Shown here piece by piece: positions 13,485 to 21,174 of a stretch of DNA of 23,546 nt. The DNA is from UMGS1002 sp045586785. Its GTDB lineage: Bacteria; Bacillota; Clostridia; Oscillospirales; CAG-272. Each line of letters starts with the position of its first letter. Position 1 is the first letter of the stretch. The stretch spans positions 1 through 23,546 of the forward strand of contig JAZNBA010000060.1 in NCBI GenBank assembly GCA_045586785.1, written 5' to 3'. The translations under genes and the position numbers were made by a program. The notes beneath the pieces were generated by a model. The model was not told where the DNA came from. It did not search any database and was given only the letters and a program-made list of their open reading frames with translations.

Positions 13485-14569
13485 AAAATATATTCGGAAA
13501 TGCCCTGACAGTCACAATTTTCGGTGAAAGTCACGGCGCGGCTATAGGTGCCGTCATTGACGGCATGGCTCCAGGTGTCGATGTCGATACCGATTATATT
13601 GACGCAAAGCTGGCGCTTCGCCGTCCAAGCGGTAAAATATCCACGGCAAGACAGGAGAAGGATCAGTACAGTATTCTCAGCGGAGTTTATAACGGCAAGA
13701 CCACGGGTACGCCCATCTGCATTATGATACCTAACGCCGACACCCACAGCAAGGATTACTCGGCGCTCTCGGGTAAGGCAAGACCGGGGCACAGCGACTA
13801 TCCCGCATATGCAAAATATCACGGCTTTGAGGATGCCCGCGGCGGCGGTCACTTCAGCGGACGCATCACGGCGGCACTTGTTGCCGCAGGCGCACTGGTT
13901 CAAGCCGCGCTAAAACAAAAAGGCATATATATCGGAACGCACATCAGCCGTCTTGGCGGCGTCTGCGACGCAAAAATGTGTGCAGAAAATGACGTAAAAA
14001 AGCTTGAAATGATAGAATTTCCCGTGCTTGACGCTGACGCGGGCGACAAAATGCAGAAGGCAATACTTGCCGCGCGGGAGGCGTGCGACAGCATCGGCGG
14101 CGTGCTTGAAACGGCAGTTGTGGGTATGCCCGCAGGCGTGGGCGAGCCCTGGTTTGACACGGTGGAGAGCCTGCTTTCTCACGCGCTGTTCTCGGTTCCC
14201 GCCATCAAGGGAGTTGAGTTCGGCGACGGATTTGCCCTTGCCGATATGAAGGCAAGTCAGGCAAACGACGCATATCGTGTCAAGGACGGCAAAATAGTCA
14301 CCGAAACCAACCATATGGGCGGCATCGGCGGCGGCATTACCAACGGAATGCCCATCGTGTTCCGCTGTGCGGTCAAGCCCACACCGTCCATTGCGCAAAA
14401 GCAACAGACGGTTGACTTTATCAAGGGCGAGAATGTAGATATTGAGATAAGCGGACGCCACGATCCCTGCATCGTGCACCGCGCAAGAGCCGTCGTTGAC
14501 GCCGTAACGGCGCTGACGCTGGCTGATATGCTTACCGTTCGCTACGGAACGGATTGGTTGGCTGAATAA
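13481..14569 (+). CDS. aroC: Chorismate synthase
   Basis: A 362-residue flavin-dependent enzyme that eliminates phosphate from EPSP to give chorismate, the last shared step. It opens with FGESHGAAIGAVIDG (residues 14-28), including the conserved histidine H18. It continues with LRRPSGKISTARQEKD, the RPGHSDYPAYAKY segment, and DARGGGHFSGRIT, which matches the family's GRSSARET-like loop, and ends near HDPCIVHRARAV, also a family signature. It needs reduced FMN; no flavin reductase is fused, so an outside reductase must supply it. The start overlaps aroB by four bases. Confidence 0.97.
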   Translation: MKNIFGNALTVTIFGESHGAAIGAVIDGMAPGVDVDTDYIDAKLALRRPSGKISTARQEKDQYSILSGVYNGKTTGTPICIMIPNADTHSKDYSALSGKARPGHSDYPAYAKYHGFEDARGGGHFSGRITAALVAAGALVQAALKQKGIYIGTHISRLGGVCDAKMCAENDVKKLEMIEFPVLDADAGDKMQKAILAAREACDSIGGVLETAVVGMPAGVGEPWFDTVESLLSHALFSVPAIKGVEFGDGFALADMKASQANDAYRVKDGKIVTETNHMGGIGGGITNGMPIVFRCAVKPTPSIAQKQQTVDFIKGENVDIEISGRHDPCIVHRARAVVDAVTALTLADMLTVRYGTDWLAE

Positions 14570-14578
14570 GGAGAAAAA

Positions 14579-15823
14579 ATGCAATACGGTCTGATAGGCG
14601 AAAAGCTGGGACACAGCTTTTCAGCCGACATACACGCAAAGCTCGGCGATTACGATTACAAATTGTGCGAGCTGACAAAAGAACAGTTGCACGAGTTTAT
14701 GACCAAAAAGGATTTTCGCGCCATAAACGTGACAATTCCATATAAACAGGATGTTATCCCGTATCTTGATGAGATAGACAGCGCCGCCAACCACATCGGC
14801 GCGGTGAACACCATTGTCAACAAGAATGGTAAGCTTTACGGCTACAATACCGATTTTTATGGCATGAAAGGCTTGATCTGTCGTGAAAATATCGAGATAA
14901 AGGACAAAAACGTGGCAATTCTCGGCACGGGCGGTACGTCCAAAACGGCTTACGCCGTGGCAACCGACATGGGCGCCCGCCGTGTCGTCAAGGTGTCGCG
15001 TACACCCGACGCAGGGCAGATAACCTACGATGAGCTGTACGCGAGAGCCGACGAGATAAACGTTATCATCAACACCACCCCCGTGGGTATGTATCCTCAC
15101 GACGGCGGCGTGCCGGTTGATATGGACAAGTTCAAAAATCTCGTGGGTGTTATCGATGCGGTGTATAATCCGCTGAACACAAATTTTGTGCTTGACGCAA
15201 TGAAAAAAGGTATTCCCGCTCGCGGCGGACTTTATATGCTGGTGGCTCAGGCGGCGTATGCGGCAAAGCTGTTCTTTGACGACGAGAGCATGATGTCAAA
15301 GACCGAGGGCATATTCCGTGAGCTGGAAGCAAAAAAGCAAAATATCGTGCTTGTGGGTATGCCGGGCAGCGGTAAGACCACGGTGGGCACCAAAATCGCG
15401 CGTCTGCTTGGCAGAGAAGTCATCGACAGCGACGATGAGATCGTAAAAGATGTGAACATGACCATCCCCGAGTATTTTGCAAAATACGGAGAGGGCGAAT
15501 TCCGCAACCGCGAAAGCGAAGCGATTGAACGTCTGGCGCAGAAAAACGGCGCTGTTATCGCAACGGGCGGCGGCGCGGTGCTAAGAGATAAAAACGTAAA
15601 AATGCTGAAGCGCAACGGCGTTATCGTCTTTCTTGACAGAAGCATTGAAAATATACTTCCCACCGAGGACAGACCGCTCAGCCGCGACCGCGAGGCATTG
15701 CAAAAACGCTATAATGAGCGCTATCCCATCTACTGCGCAGCGGCTGATATTCATATTGATGCCGACGGAAGCATTGACGAGGTTGCACAGCGCGTTATAA
15801 AAGCATTTTCGGAAAGGCAATAA
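14579..15823 (+). CDS. aroE-aroK: Shikimate dehydrogenase-shikimate kinase fusion
   Basis: A single 414-residue chain joining two consecutive pathway enzymes. Residues 1-250 are shikimate dehydrogenase: EKLGHSFS substrate motif, catalytic K56 (TIPYK) and D92 (NTDFYGM), and the NADP loop GTGGTSKTA (116-124). Residues 254-414 are shikimate kinase: Walker A GMPGSGKTTVG (260-270), DSDDEI (283-288), FRNRESE (308-314), GGGAVL (330-335) and the lid DRPLSRD (364-370). It reduces dehydroshikimate and phosphorylates shikimate, so the intermediate could be passed on locally. All key residues of both halves are present, and there is no frameshift or stop at the junction. The nine-base gap from aroC holds the ribosome site AAGGAG. 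Confidence 0.96.
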   Translation: MQYGLIGEKLGHSFSADIHAKLGDYDYKLCELTKEQLHEFMTKKDFRAINVTIPYKQDVIPYLDEIDSAANHIGAVNTIVNKNGKLYGYNTDFYGMKGLICRENIEIKDKNVAILGTGGTSKTAYAVATDMGARRVVKVSRTPDAGQITYDELYARADEINVIINTTPVGMYPHDGGVPVDMDKFKNLVGVIDAVYNPLNTNFVLDAMKKGIPARGGLYMLVAQAAYAAKLFFDDESMMSKTEGIFRELEAKKQNIVLVGMPGSGKTTVGTKIARLLGREVIDSDDEIVKDVNMTIPEYFAKYGEGEFRNRESEAIERLAQKNGAVIATGGGAVLRDKNVKMLKRNGVIVFLDRSIENILPTEDRPLSRDREALQKRYNERYPIYCAAADIHIDADGSIDEVAQRVIKAFSERQ

Positions 15824-15825
15824 AA

Positions 15826-16260
15826 ATGAAAATTTTTGTAATCAACGGTCCTAACATAAATATGCTGGGTATCCGCGAGCCGGAAATTTACGGCAGAGAA
15901 ACTTTTGCGGATGTTATCGAAAAAATAAAAAAGCACGCCGAAAAACGCGGTGTGGAGGTGACTTGTTATCAGTCTAACCACGAGGGCGCGCTGGTTGATA
16001 CCATTCAAGCAGCGTATCGGGTTTATGACGGCATCGTCATAAATCCCGGCGCGTATACACACACAAGCATCGCTATTGCCGATGCCTTGAGTGCCGTGGC
16101 TATTCCCACGGTAGAGATACATATTTCCGACGTGGACAAAAGAGAAGATTTTCGTCAGATAAGCTATATTCGCCCGCTGTGCGTGGGTTGTGTCAAGGGA
16201 CACGGAACCGACGGCTACCTTGAAGCTATGGATATTCTCATCGACCGCGAGGCTAAATAA
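15826..16260 (+). CDS. aroQ: 3-Dehydroquinate dehydratase, type II
   Basis: A 144-residue enzyme, the standard length for the type II family, which removes water from 3-dehydroquinate to give 3-dehydroshikimate. It shows NGPNINMLGIREPEIYG (residues 8-24) with the catalytic tyrosine Y22, then the NPGAYTHTSIAIADAL loop and EIHISDVDKREDFR. The family works as a dodecamer. The start lies 2 nt after the aroE-aroK stop, so it depends on coupling. It is homologous neither to type I aroD nor to AroQ-type chorismate mutase, despite the shared name. Confidence 0.97.
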   Translation: MKIFVINGPNINMLGIREPEIYGRETFADVIEKIKKHAEKRGVEVTCYQSNHEGALVDTIQAAYRVYDGIVINPGAYTHTSIAIADALSAVAIPTVEIHISDVDKREDFRQISYIRPLCVGCVKGHGTDGYLEAMDILIDREAK

Positions 16261-17468
16261 TGCAAGTAACAATAAAAAAAGGGACGGCGCGTGGAAGTGT
16301 CCGCATACCAGGCTCCAAAAGTGTGGCGCACAGACTGCTGATAAACGCGGCGATGTGCCGAGGTGCGTCAACAATAATCGACCTGCCCCAAAACGAGGAT
16401 ATTGCGGCAACTATAGATTGCCTGCGTGCGCTGGGGGCGAGCATTGAGCTTGACGGTAGCAAGTGCACCGTGAGCGGAATTGACGGTAAATATACCGAAC
16501 CGCGTCGGCTGTGCTGTAGAGAGAGCGGAAGCACATTGCGTTTTCTCATTCCCATAGCGCTTCTTGACGGAGTCAAGACCGAGTTTGTCGGCGCGAAAAG
16601 ACTTTTTGAGCGTCCGCTGGACATTTACCGCGATATTTGCGAGAAAAACGGCTTTTTGTGGCAACAGAGCGAGTGCGGGGTCACGGTTTGCGGCAAGCTG
16701 AGCGCGGGCGAATACAGCCTGCCGGGCAACGTCAGCAGTCAGTTTATAACAGGTCTGCTGTTAGCACTTGGCGGACTTGATGGCGACAGCAGAATATTGC
16801 TGACTACCGAGACCGAAAGCAATTCATATATCAATATTACGGTAAGCTCACTTTCAGCGTTCGGTATAAACGTCGAAAGACGAGGCGAGCGCGAGCTGTT
16901 CATCAAAGGCGGTCAGCGCAGAGGCGCCGTCAAGAATTTGACTGTTGAGGGTGACGAATCGGGCGCGGCGTTTTTCGGAGCACTGAACACGCTGGGCGGC
17001 GATGTAACACTCGACGGACTTGACTCAAAAACGCTTCAGGGCGACCGAGTCTGGCGCAAGATGCTGCAAGAGATCAAAAACGGTGCACCTACCTTGTCCG
17101 TCAAGGACTGCCCCGACTTGGCTCCCGTGCTTATGGCGGCGGCAGCCGCCTGCAACGGTGCCGTGTTTACCGATACGCGCCGTCTGAAAATAAAGGAAAG
17201 CGACCGCGGCGCGGCGATGGCAAAAGAGCTTAACAAGTGCGGTGTTACGGTGGATGTCGGAGAAAACATCATAACCGTCAGCGGCGGTACGCTGCGCGCG
17301 CCTACCTCACCCATCGATTCGCACAACGACCATCGTATCGCCATGGCAATGGCGGTGCTGTTGACAAAAGTAGGCGGCGAGATACAGGGCGCCGAGGCGG
17401 TGCGCAAGAGTATGCCCGGGTTCTGGGAGCTGCTGAGACAGCTTGATATAGACGTAAAAACAGTATAA
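16260..17468 (+). CDS. aroA: EPSP synthase (3-phosphoshikimate 1-carboxyvinyltransferase)
   Basis: A 402-residue enzyme transferring the enolpyruvyl group of PEP to shikimate-3-phosphate. The N-terminal IPGSKSVAHR holds K20, S21 and R25 for substrate binding. The central LCCRESGSTLRF replaces the NAGTAMR loop of the E. coli enzyme. Later motifs are KESDR and SHNDHRIAMAMAV. The ESGSTLRF loop is usual in Clostridia and differs around the glyphosate-contact residues, so inhibitor sensitivity cannot be predicted by analogy with E. coli. It is about 25 residues shorter than E. coli AroA. The ATG overlaps the aroQ TAA by one base (TAATG), a re-initiation arrangement. Confidence 0.96.
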   Translation: MQVTIKKGTARGSVRIPGSKSVAHRLLINAAMCRGASTIIDLPQNEDIAATIDCLRALGASIELDGSKCTVSGIDGKYTEPRRLCCRESGSTLRFLIPIALLDGVKTEFVGAKRLFERPLDIYRDICEKNGFLWQQSECGVTVCGKLSAGEYSLPGNVSSQFITGLLLALGGLDGDSRILLTTETESNSYINITVSSLSAFGINVERRGERELFIKGGQRRGAVKNLTVEGDESGAAFFGALNTLGGDVTLDGLDSKTLQGDRVWRKMLQEIKNGAPTLSVKDCPDLAPVLMAAAAACNGAVFTDTRRLKIKESDRGAAMAKELNKCGVTVDVGENIITVSGGTLRAPTSPIDSHNDHRIAMAMAVLLTKVGGEIQGAEAVRKSMPGFWELLRQLDIDVKTV

Positions 17469-17491
17469 ATCACGAAAGAAGGCACAAGAAA

Positions 17492-18358
17492 ATGGAAAAT
17501 ATATGTCCGAGCTCAAGAATCCTCATAGTCGGACTTGGTCTGATGGGCGGTAGCTACGCAAAGGCGCTGTCGAATAAGGGCTATAAGGTCAGAGCCATCG
17601 CGCTGGAGCAGAGCAGTATTGATTACGCCGTTGACGGAGGATTTCTTGAGAGTGGCTGGACAGAGGTATGCGACGAGGCGCTGGACTGGGCAGAGCTGAT
17701 AGTCTTCGCGCTTTACCCCACCACGTTTATAAATTGGATAGCCCAGCACGGCGCACGGCTGCGCTCGGGAACTGTCATAACCGACGTGACGGGTGTTAAA
17801 AGCGACATCGTCAGCAAGGTTCAGGATATGTTGCCCGATGGCGTTGAGTTTATCTCGGCGCACCCAATGGCGGGACGTGAGCGAAGCGGCGTTGAGTACA
17901 GTGACGAAAAGGTTTTCGCGGGCGCCAACTACATAGTAGTCCCCACCGAAAAAAACACGTCCCATGCCATCGAGCTGTGCAGTCAACTGGGCGAAGAATT
18001 GGGCTTTTACCGCATCAGCGTGCTTGACTGCGCCACACACGACAAAATGATCGCGTTTTTGTCACAGCTGACCCATGCCATTGCCGTGGCGTTGATGTGC
18101 TCCAATGACACCCCCGGCTTTGAAGCGTACACAGGTGACTCGTTCAGAGACCTTACCAGGATCGCGCGTATAAACGACGAGATGTGGAGTGAGCTGTTTT
18201 TACTTAATAAGGATGCATTGCTTCACGAAATGGACATCTTTATGGACAGATTCAGCGAGCTTCGCCGCACCCTTGCCGAGGGAGATCGCGATACAATGCG
18301 AGAAATGATGCGGCTGTCGGGCGAGCGCAGAGAAAAGTTTGACAAACCCCGTGCTTAA
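17492..18358 (+). CDS. tyrA: Prephenate dehydrogenase
   Basis: A 288-residue NAD(P)-dependent enzyme that oxidatively decarboxylates prephenate to 4-hydroxyphenylpyruvate, the tyrosine precursor. The Rossmann motif GLGLMGG is at residues 14-20. Further family segments are DVTGVKSDIV, SAHPMAGRERSG (containing the catalytic histidine) and HDKMIAFLSQLTHAIA. There is no fused chorismate mutase and no C-terminal ACT domain, so tyrosine feedback is not evident at the protein level; leader attenuation may carry that load. It follows aroA by 23 nt, with GAAAGAAGG as ribosome site. Confidence 0.95.
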   Translation: MENICPSSRILIVGLGLMGGSYAKALSNKGYKVRAIALEQSSIDYAVDGGFLESGWTEVCDEALDWAELIVFALYPTTFINWIAQHGARLRSGTVITDVTGVKSDIVSKVQDMLPDGVEFISAHPMAGRERSGVEYSDEKVFAGANYIVVPTEKNTSHAIELCSQLGEELGFYRISVLDCATHDKMIAFLSQLTHAIAVALMCSNDTPGFEAYTGDSFRDLTRIARINDEMWSELFLLNKDALLHEMDIFMDRFSELRRTLAEGDRDTMREMMRLSGERREKFDKPRA

Positions 18359-18416
18359 ATTTGAAAATAAAAAACTAAAATATTAAAACCTAAGCAAACG
18401 AAAGGAACCCCCCGCT

Positions 18417-19445
18417 ATGAATATGAATTTTCATTGCAAGCTGCCCATCCCCATGGATATAAAGGCAGAATACCCCGTAACTCCCGAAATGGAGGCGGCA
18501 AAAGCTAAAAGAGACGCGGAGATCAAAAATATTTTTGAAGGCAAGGATGACAGATTTGTTCTGGTTATAGGTCCTTGTTCGGCAGACAGACCTGAATCCG
18601 TGCTTGAATATATAGGCAAACTCCGCGATATTTCCGATAAGGTTTCGGACAAAATATTCATCATCCCCCGAATCTACACCAACAAGCCCCGTACCACGGG
18701 CGACGGCTACAAGGGAATGCTTCACCAGCCCGACCCCAACGCGACGCCCGATATGCTCAAGGGTATTGTTTCCATACGTCAGCTGCATCTGACCGCCCTG
18801 CGCGATTACGGCATGTCCTGCGCGGACGAAATGCTGTACCCCGATAACCACCGTTACCTGTCCGACCTGCTTTCTTACGTTGCGGTCGGCGCACGCTCCA
18901 CCGAGAACCAGCAGCACAGACTGACCGCCAGCGGACTTGATATTCCCGTAGGTCTCAAGAACCCCACGGGCGGCGACCTGAGCGTTATGATGAACGCCAT
19001 CACCGCGGCACAGCACTCCCACACCTTTATTTACCGCGGCTGGGAGGTAGAGAGCACAGGTAACCTGTTGGCACACGCGATCCTTCGCGGCTACCAGACC
19101 GCCGACGGCAAGACCGTGTCTAACTACCATTACGAGGACCTTGCCCGCCTTAACGAGCTGTATCAAAAGTCGGGACTTGCAAACCCCGGCGTTATCGTGG
19201 ATACCAACCATGCAAACTCGGGCAAAAAGTACGCCGAGCAGCCCAGAATCGCGCTGGACGTTCTGCACAGTATGCGTCACAACGACGAGATCCGTAAGCT
19301 GTGCAAGGGTCTCATGATAGAAAGCTACCTTGTTGACGGTGCCCAGAAGACCGACGGCTGTACCTACGGCCAGTCCATCACCGACCCCTGCCTCGGCTGG
19401 GAAAAGACAGAAAGACTTATACTTGACCTCGCGGATAAGCTGTAA
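18417..19445 (+). CDS. aroF: DAHP synthase, class I (AroF/AroG/AroH type)
   Basis: A 342-residue enzyme condensing PEP and erythrose-4-phosphate to DAHP, the entry step of the pathway. Motifs: VIGPCSADRPES (PEP loop; GPCSIHD in E. coli), PRIYTNKPRTTGDGYKGM, VAVGARSTENQQHR, SGLDIPVGLKNPTGG and IVDTNHANSGKK. These define the metal-dependent class I-alpha family, like E. coli AroG, rather than the chorismate mutase-fused Bacillus type. Which amino acid inhibits it cannot be read safely, so the symbol is only a type label. It is last in the operon, 58 nt after tyrA. AAAGGA (18401-18406) precedes the ATG by 10 nt. Placing the first enzyme last is unusual and could allow separate dosage. Confidence 0.95.
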   Translation: MNMNFHCKLPIPMDIKAEYPVTPEMEAAKAKRDAEIKNIFEGKDDRFVLVIGPCSADRPESVLEYIGKLRDISDKVSDKIFIIPRIYTNKPRTTGDGYKGMLHQPDPNATPDMLKGIVSIRQLHLTALRDYGMSCADEMLYPDNHRYLSDLLSYVAVGARSTENQQHRLTASGLDIPVGLKNPTGGDLSVMMNAITAAQHSHTFIYRGWEVESTGNLLAHAILRGYQTADGKTVSNYHYEDLARLNELYQKSGLANPGVIVDTNHANSGKKYAEQPRIALDVLHSMRHNDEIRKLCKGLMIESYLVDGAQKTDGCTYGQSITDPCLGWEKTERLILDLADKL

Positions 19446-19455
19446 TAAAAATCCG

Positions 19456-19494
19456 AATGTCGCACCTGCAATACGGCAGGCGCGACATTTTCTT
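19456..19494 (+). terminator. Terminator of the aromatic operon
   Basis: AATGTCGC-A-CCTGC (19456-19469) pairs with GCAGG-C-GCGACATT (19476-19489) around AATACG, with one A-C mismatch, followed by TTTCTTG. It lies 11 nt after the DAHP synthase stop. Confidence 0.88.
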
Positions 19495-19510
19495 GTTACT
19501 ACTGTTTTTC

Positions 19511-19573
19511 AACTTTGAGTTAACACAAAGTTTCCTAACGATACCTTTACTGAATTTGTTTTTATGCTATAAT
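19511..19573 (+). promoter_or_regulatory. Promoter and possible operator of the XRE-TPR regulator
   Basis: An extended -10, TGC-TATAAT (TATAAT 19568-19573), has a weak -35 near 19545-19551 (CTTTACT). Just upstream is AACTTTG-N8-CAAAGTT (arms 19511-19517 and 19526-19532) with GTTAAC in the spacer. This inverted repeat is placed where an autoregulator could bind; the link to the XRE protein is inference. Confidence 0.6.
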
Positions 19574-19623
19574 ATAAGCAGGAGCAGACGTCGGCTTACT
19601 TTTATCTCAATGGAGGTATGATT

Positions 19624-20694
19624 ATGGAAATGACTATTGGTGCAAATATTAAACGTTTGCGTACAGCAAAAAATATTACGCAGGAACAGCTTTCGGTTGC
19701 GATGAATGTTACTTGTGCGGCAGTAAGCAAATGGGAGCGAGGCGAGACTTTTCCCGATATTACACTTCTTCAACCTTTGGCATATTTTTTTGGAGTAACG
19801 CTCGACGAGCTTATGGGCTATAATCAAGAAAAGATTCAAGCCGAAATTGACGAGGTGATCGCTCTGTATAGACGGCATTGGAATGACAAAAAAGGTCGAG
19901 AAATTATCGTCAAGGCTTACCGTGATTATCCTAATGATTATTGGATCATGCACTACTATATGTGGAATATTGGCGGTGATTTGGCTGACAATGATCCCGC
20001 TGTTTTGATTGCGCACAAAGAAGAATTTCTTGCTATTTGTGAAAAGATATTGGAAGGATGTACCGAAGAAAATCTACGGCTTGGCGCGTGGAATATGCGC
20101 GCGAAAATTCTTCATGCGGAAGGTAAAACGGACGAGGCACTGGAGATTTACAAAACAAAATTTACCGATTGGTTCACCACCAGCGGGCAAAAGACCGAGC
20201 AGTTGTTTGCAAAAGACACAGACGAATACTATTTCCACGTGCAAAAGAATATGTTTGAGCTTGTCGATTTTGCGGCAGATAAGCTCGGCAGAACCGTGTT
20301 TTTCAATCCTTCTCTATCAATGGAGGAAAAGGCAAAACATACATTACGGTGCGGTGATCTGATGATAAATGCATTTGAAGAAACCGGAGAAGCCTTCTTC
20401 CTTATGCTTGCAAGGTCTTTCCTCGGAAGGATGGAAAACGACCTATACTATCGCGGCGGAACGGAGGAACAAATCACCGCAGTTATGGATAAAAACCTGT
20501 ATGTGACGAAAAAAATCGAAGATATGAGAATGAAAAATGAAGCATTGAATCGCGCCTTTGATCGTTATGGCGAAGCAATAAGCAAAAGCTTTTTCAAATA
20601 CAATCTTGATTTTCGCACTAACGCTAAAGGCGGTAGGCGTGCCGAGCTTCTCAAGAATCCTGAGTACAGAGCTGTTTTAGATAAGTACAGATAA
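19624..20694 (+). CDS. XRE-family regulator with a TPR-like C-terminal region
   Basis: I prefer the ATG at 19624 (MEMTIGANIKRLR, 356 residues), 7 nt after GGAGG (19612-19616); the in-frame ATG at 19618 is only one base after it. Residues 4-60 form a Cro/C1-type helix-turn-helix (TQEQLSVAMNVTCAAVSKWERGETFPDITLL, then LAYFFGVTLDELMGY). The rest, about 285 residues, is helical with weak TPR character (LRLGAWNMRAKILHAEGKTDEALEIYK at about 152-178) and no enzyme motif. This two-part plan is common in Firmicutes; some of these regulators respond to peptides or to metabolic state, but the target here is unknown. It is a single-gene unit after the aro operon, read from its own promoter. Codon use looks more AT-rich than the aro genes. 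Confidence 0.88.
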   Translation: MEMTIGANIKRLRTAKNITQEQLSVAMNVTCAAVSKWERGETFPDITLLQPLAYFFGVTLDELMGYNQEKIQAEIDEVIALYRRHWNDKKGREIIVKAYRDYPNDYWIMHYYMWNIGGDLADNDPAVLIAHKEEFLAICEKILEGCTEENLRLGAWNMRAKILHAEGKTDEALEIYKTKFTDWFTTSGQKTEQLFAKDTDEYYFHVQKNMFELVDFAADKLGRTVFFNPSLSMEEKAKHTLRCGDLMINAFEETGEAFFLMLARSFLGRMENDLYYRGGTEEQITAVMDKNLYVTKKIEDMRMKNEALNRAFDRYGEAISKSFFKYNLDFRTNAKGGRRAELLKNPEYRAVLDKYR

Positions 20695-20706
20695 ATAACA
20701 TTTCTC

Positions 20707-20748
20707 GCCCCGCCACGCGCGGGGCTTCGCTTTTGTGCCCACAAAAGC
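20707..20748 (+). terminator. Terminator of the XRE-TPR gene, with a second hairpin
   Basis: GCCCCGC (20707-20713) and GCGGGGC (20719-20725) form a 7-bp stem followed by TTCGCTTTT. GCTTTTGTG-CC-CACAAAAGC (20729-20748) makes a second perfect 9-bp hairpin from the same T-run. The combination resembles dispersed Clostridia repeat DNA that has been reused as a terminator. Confidence 0.72.
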
Positions 20749-20794
20749 AGTGGTTGTCAGGAAAATCAGACGGACTTTCGGGACGCACAAAATA

Positions 20795-20938
20795 AGCCTT
20801 CCCCCGCGGGGGAAGGGGGACCGCGATAGCGGTGGATGAGGTGTCACCAAACCCGAAATAACTCCTCATCCACCCGCTTGCGGGTCGCGGTGCTTGCACC
20901 GTGTTCCTTCCTCCCACAGGAGAAGGCTATGTTGCCGC
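20795..20938. repeat. MITE-like palindromic repeat, copy 1 (complete)
   Basis: A 144-bp element bounded by AGCCTT and AAGGCT. The left half reads AGCCTTC, a CCCCCGCGGGGG palindrome, GGGGGACCGCGATAGCGG, then TGGATGAGG. The right half contains CCTCATCCACCCGC, CTTGCACCGTG, and GGAGAAGGCT. The two halves are inverted relative to each other. A second copy with the same opening lies at 23374. There is no coding capacity. The element looks like a non-autonomous mobile palindrome. Confidence 0.8.
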
Positions 20939-20993
20939 CCGACAGTACACCTAAATGGTGTAATACACTATACCTTGTGAGGCAAGGCATGTG

Positions 20994-21028
20994 AAAAGGA
21001 GTACGAACAAATTGTCCGTACTCCTTTT
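20994..21028. terminator. Bidirectional terminator between convergent genes
   Basis: AAAAGGAGTACG (20994-21005) and its exact complement (21017-21028) make a 12-bp stem with an 11-nt loop. A-run and T-run flanks allow function in both directions. It sits between the XRE-TPR gene (plus) and the serine hydrolase (minus). Confidence 0.75.
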
Positions 21029-21029
21029 G

Positions 21030-21115
21030 CTGTAGGGCGGGGGGTTCATCTCCCGCCGCTTTATTATTCTATACCATTTATTTTCGGCGGCACCAAGGCG
21101 CAGCCCTACAAGGTT
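21030..21115. repeat. GTAGGG-family palindromic repeat
   Basis: The ends are TGTAGGGC (21031-21038) and GCCCTACA, with inner GC-rich arms (TCTCCCGCCGC; CGGCGG) around an AT-rich centre. The DNA to about 21160, including CTCCCGTTGGCGGGATTTTTATTTT, is also hairpin-rich and can end the minus- or plus-strand transcripts. Minus-strand translation across it gives a frame of repeat origin, not a gene. Confidence 0.68.
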
Positions 21116-21174
21116 GCGGTAGGTAAACCCTGCTTTATGGAAGGCTCCCGTTGGCGGGATTTTTATTTTCAACT

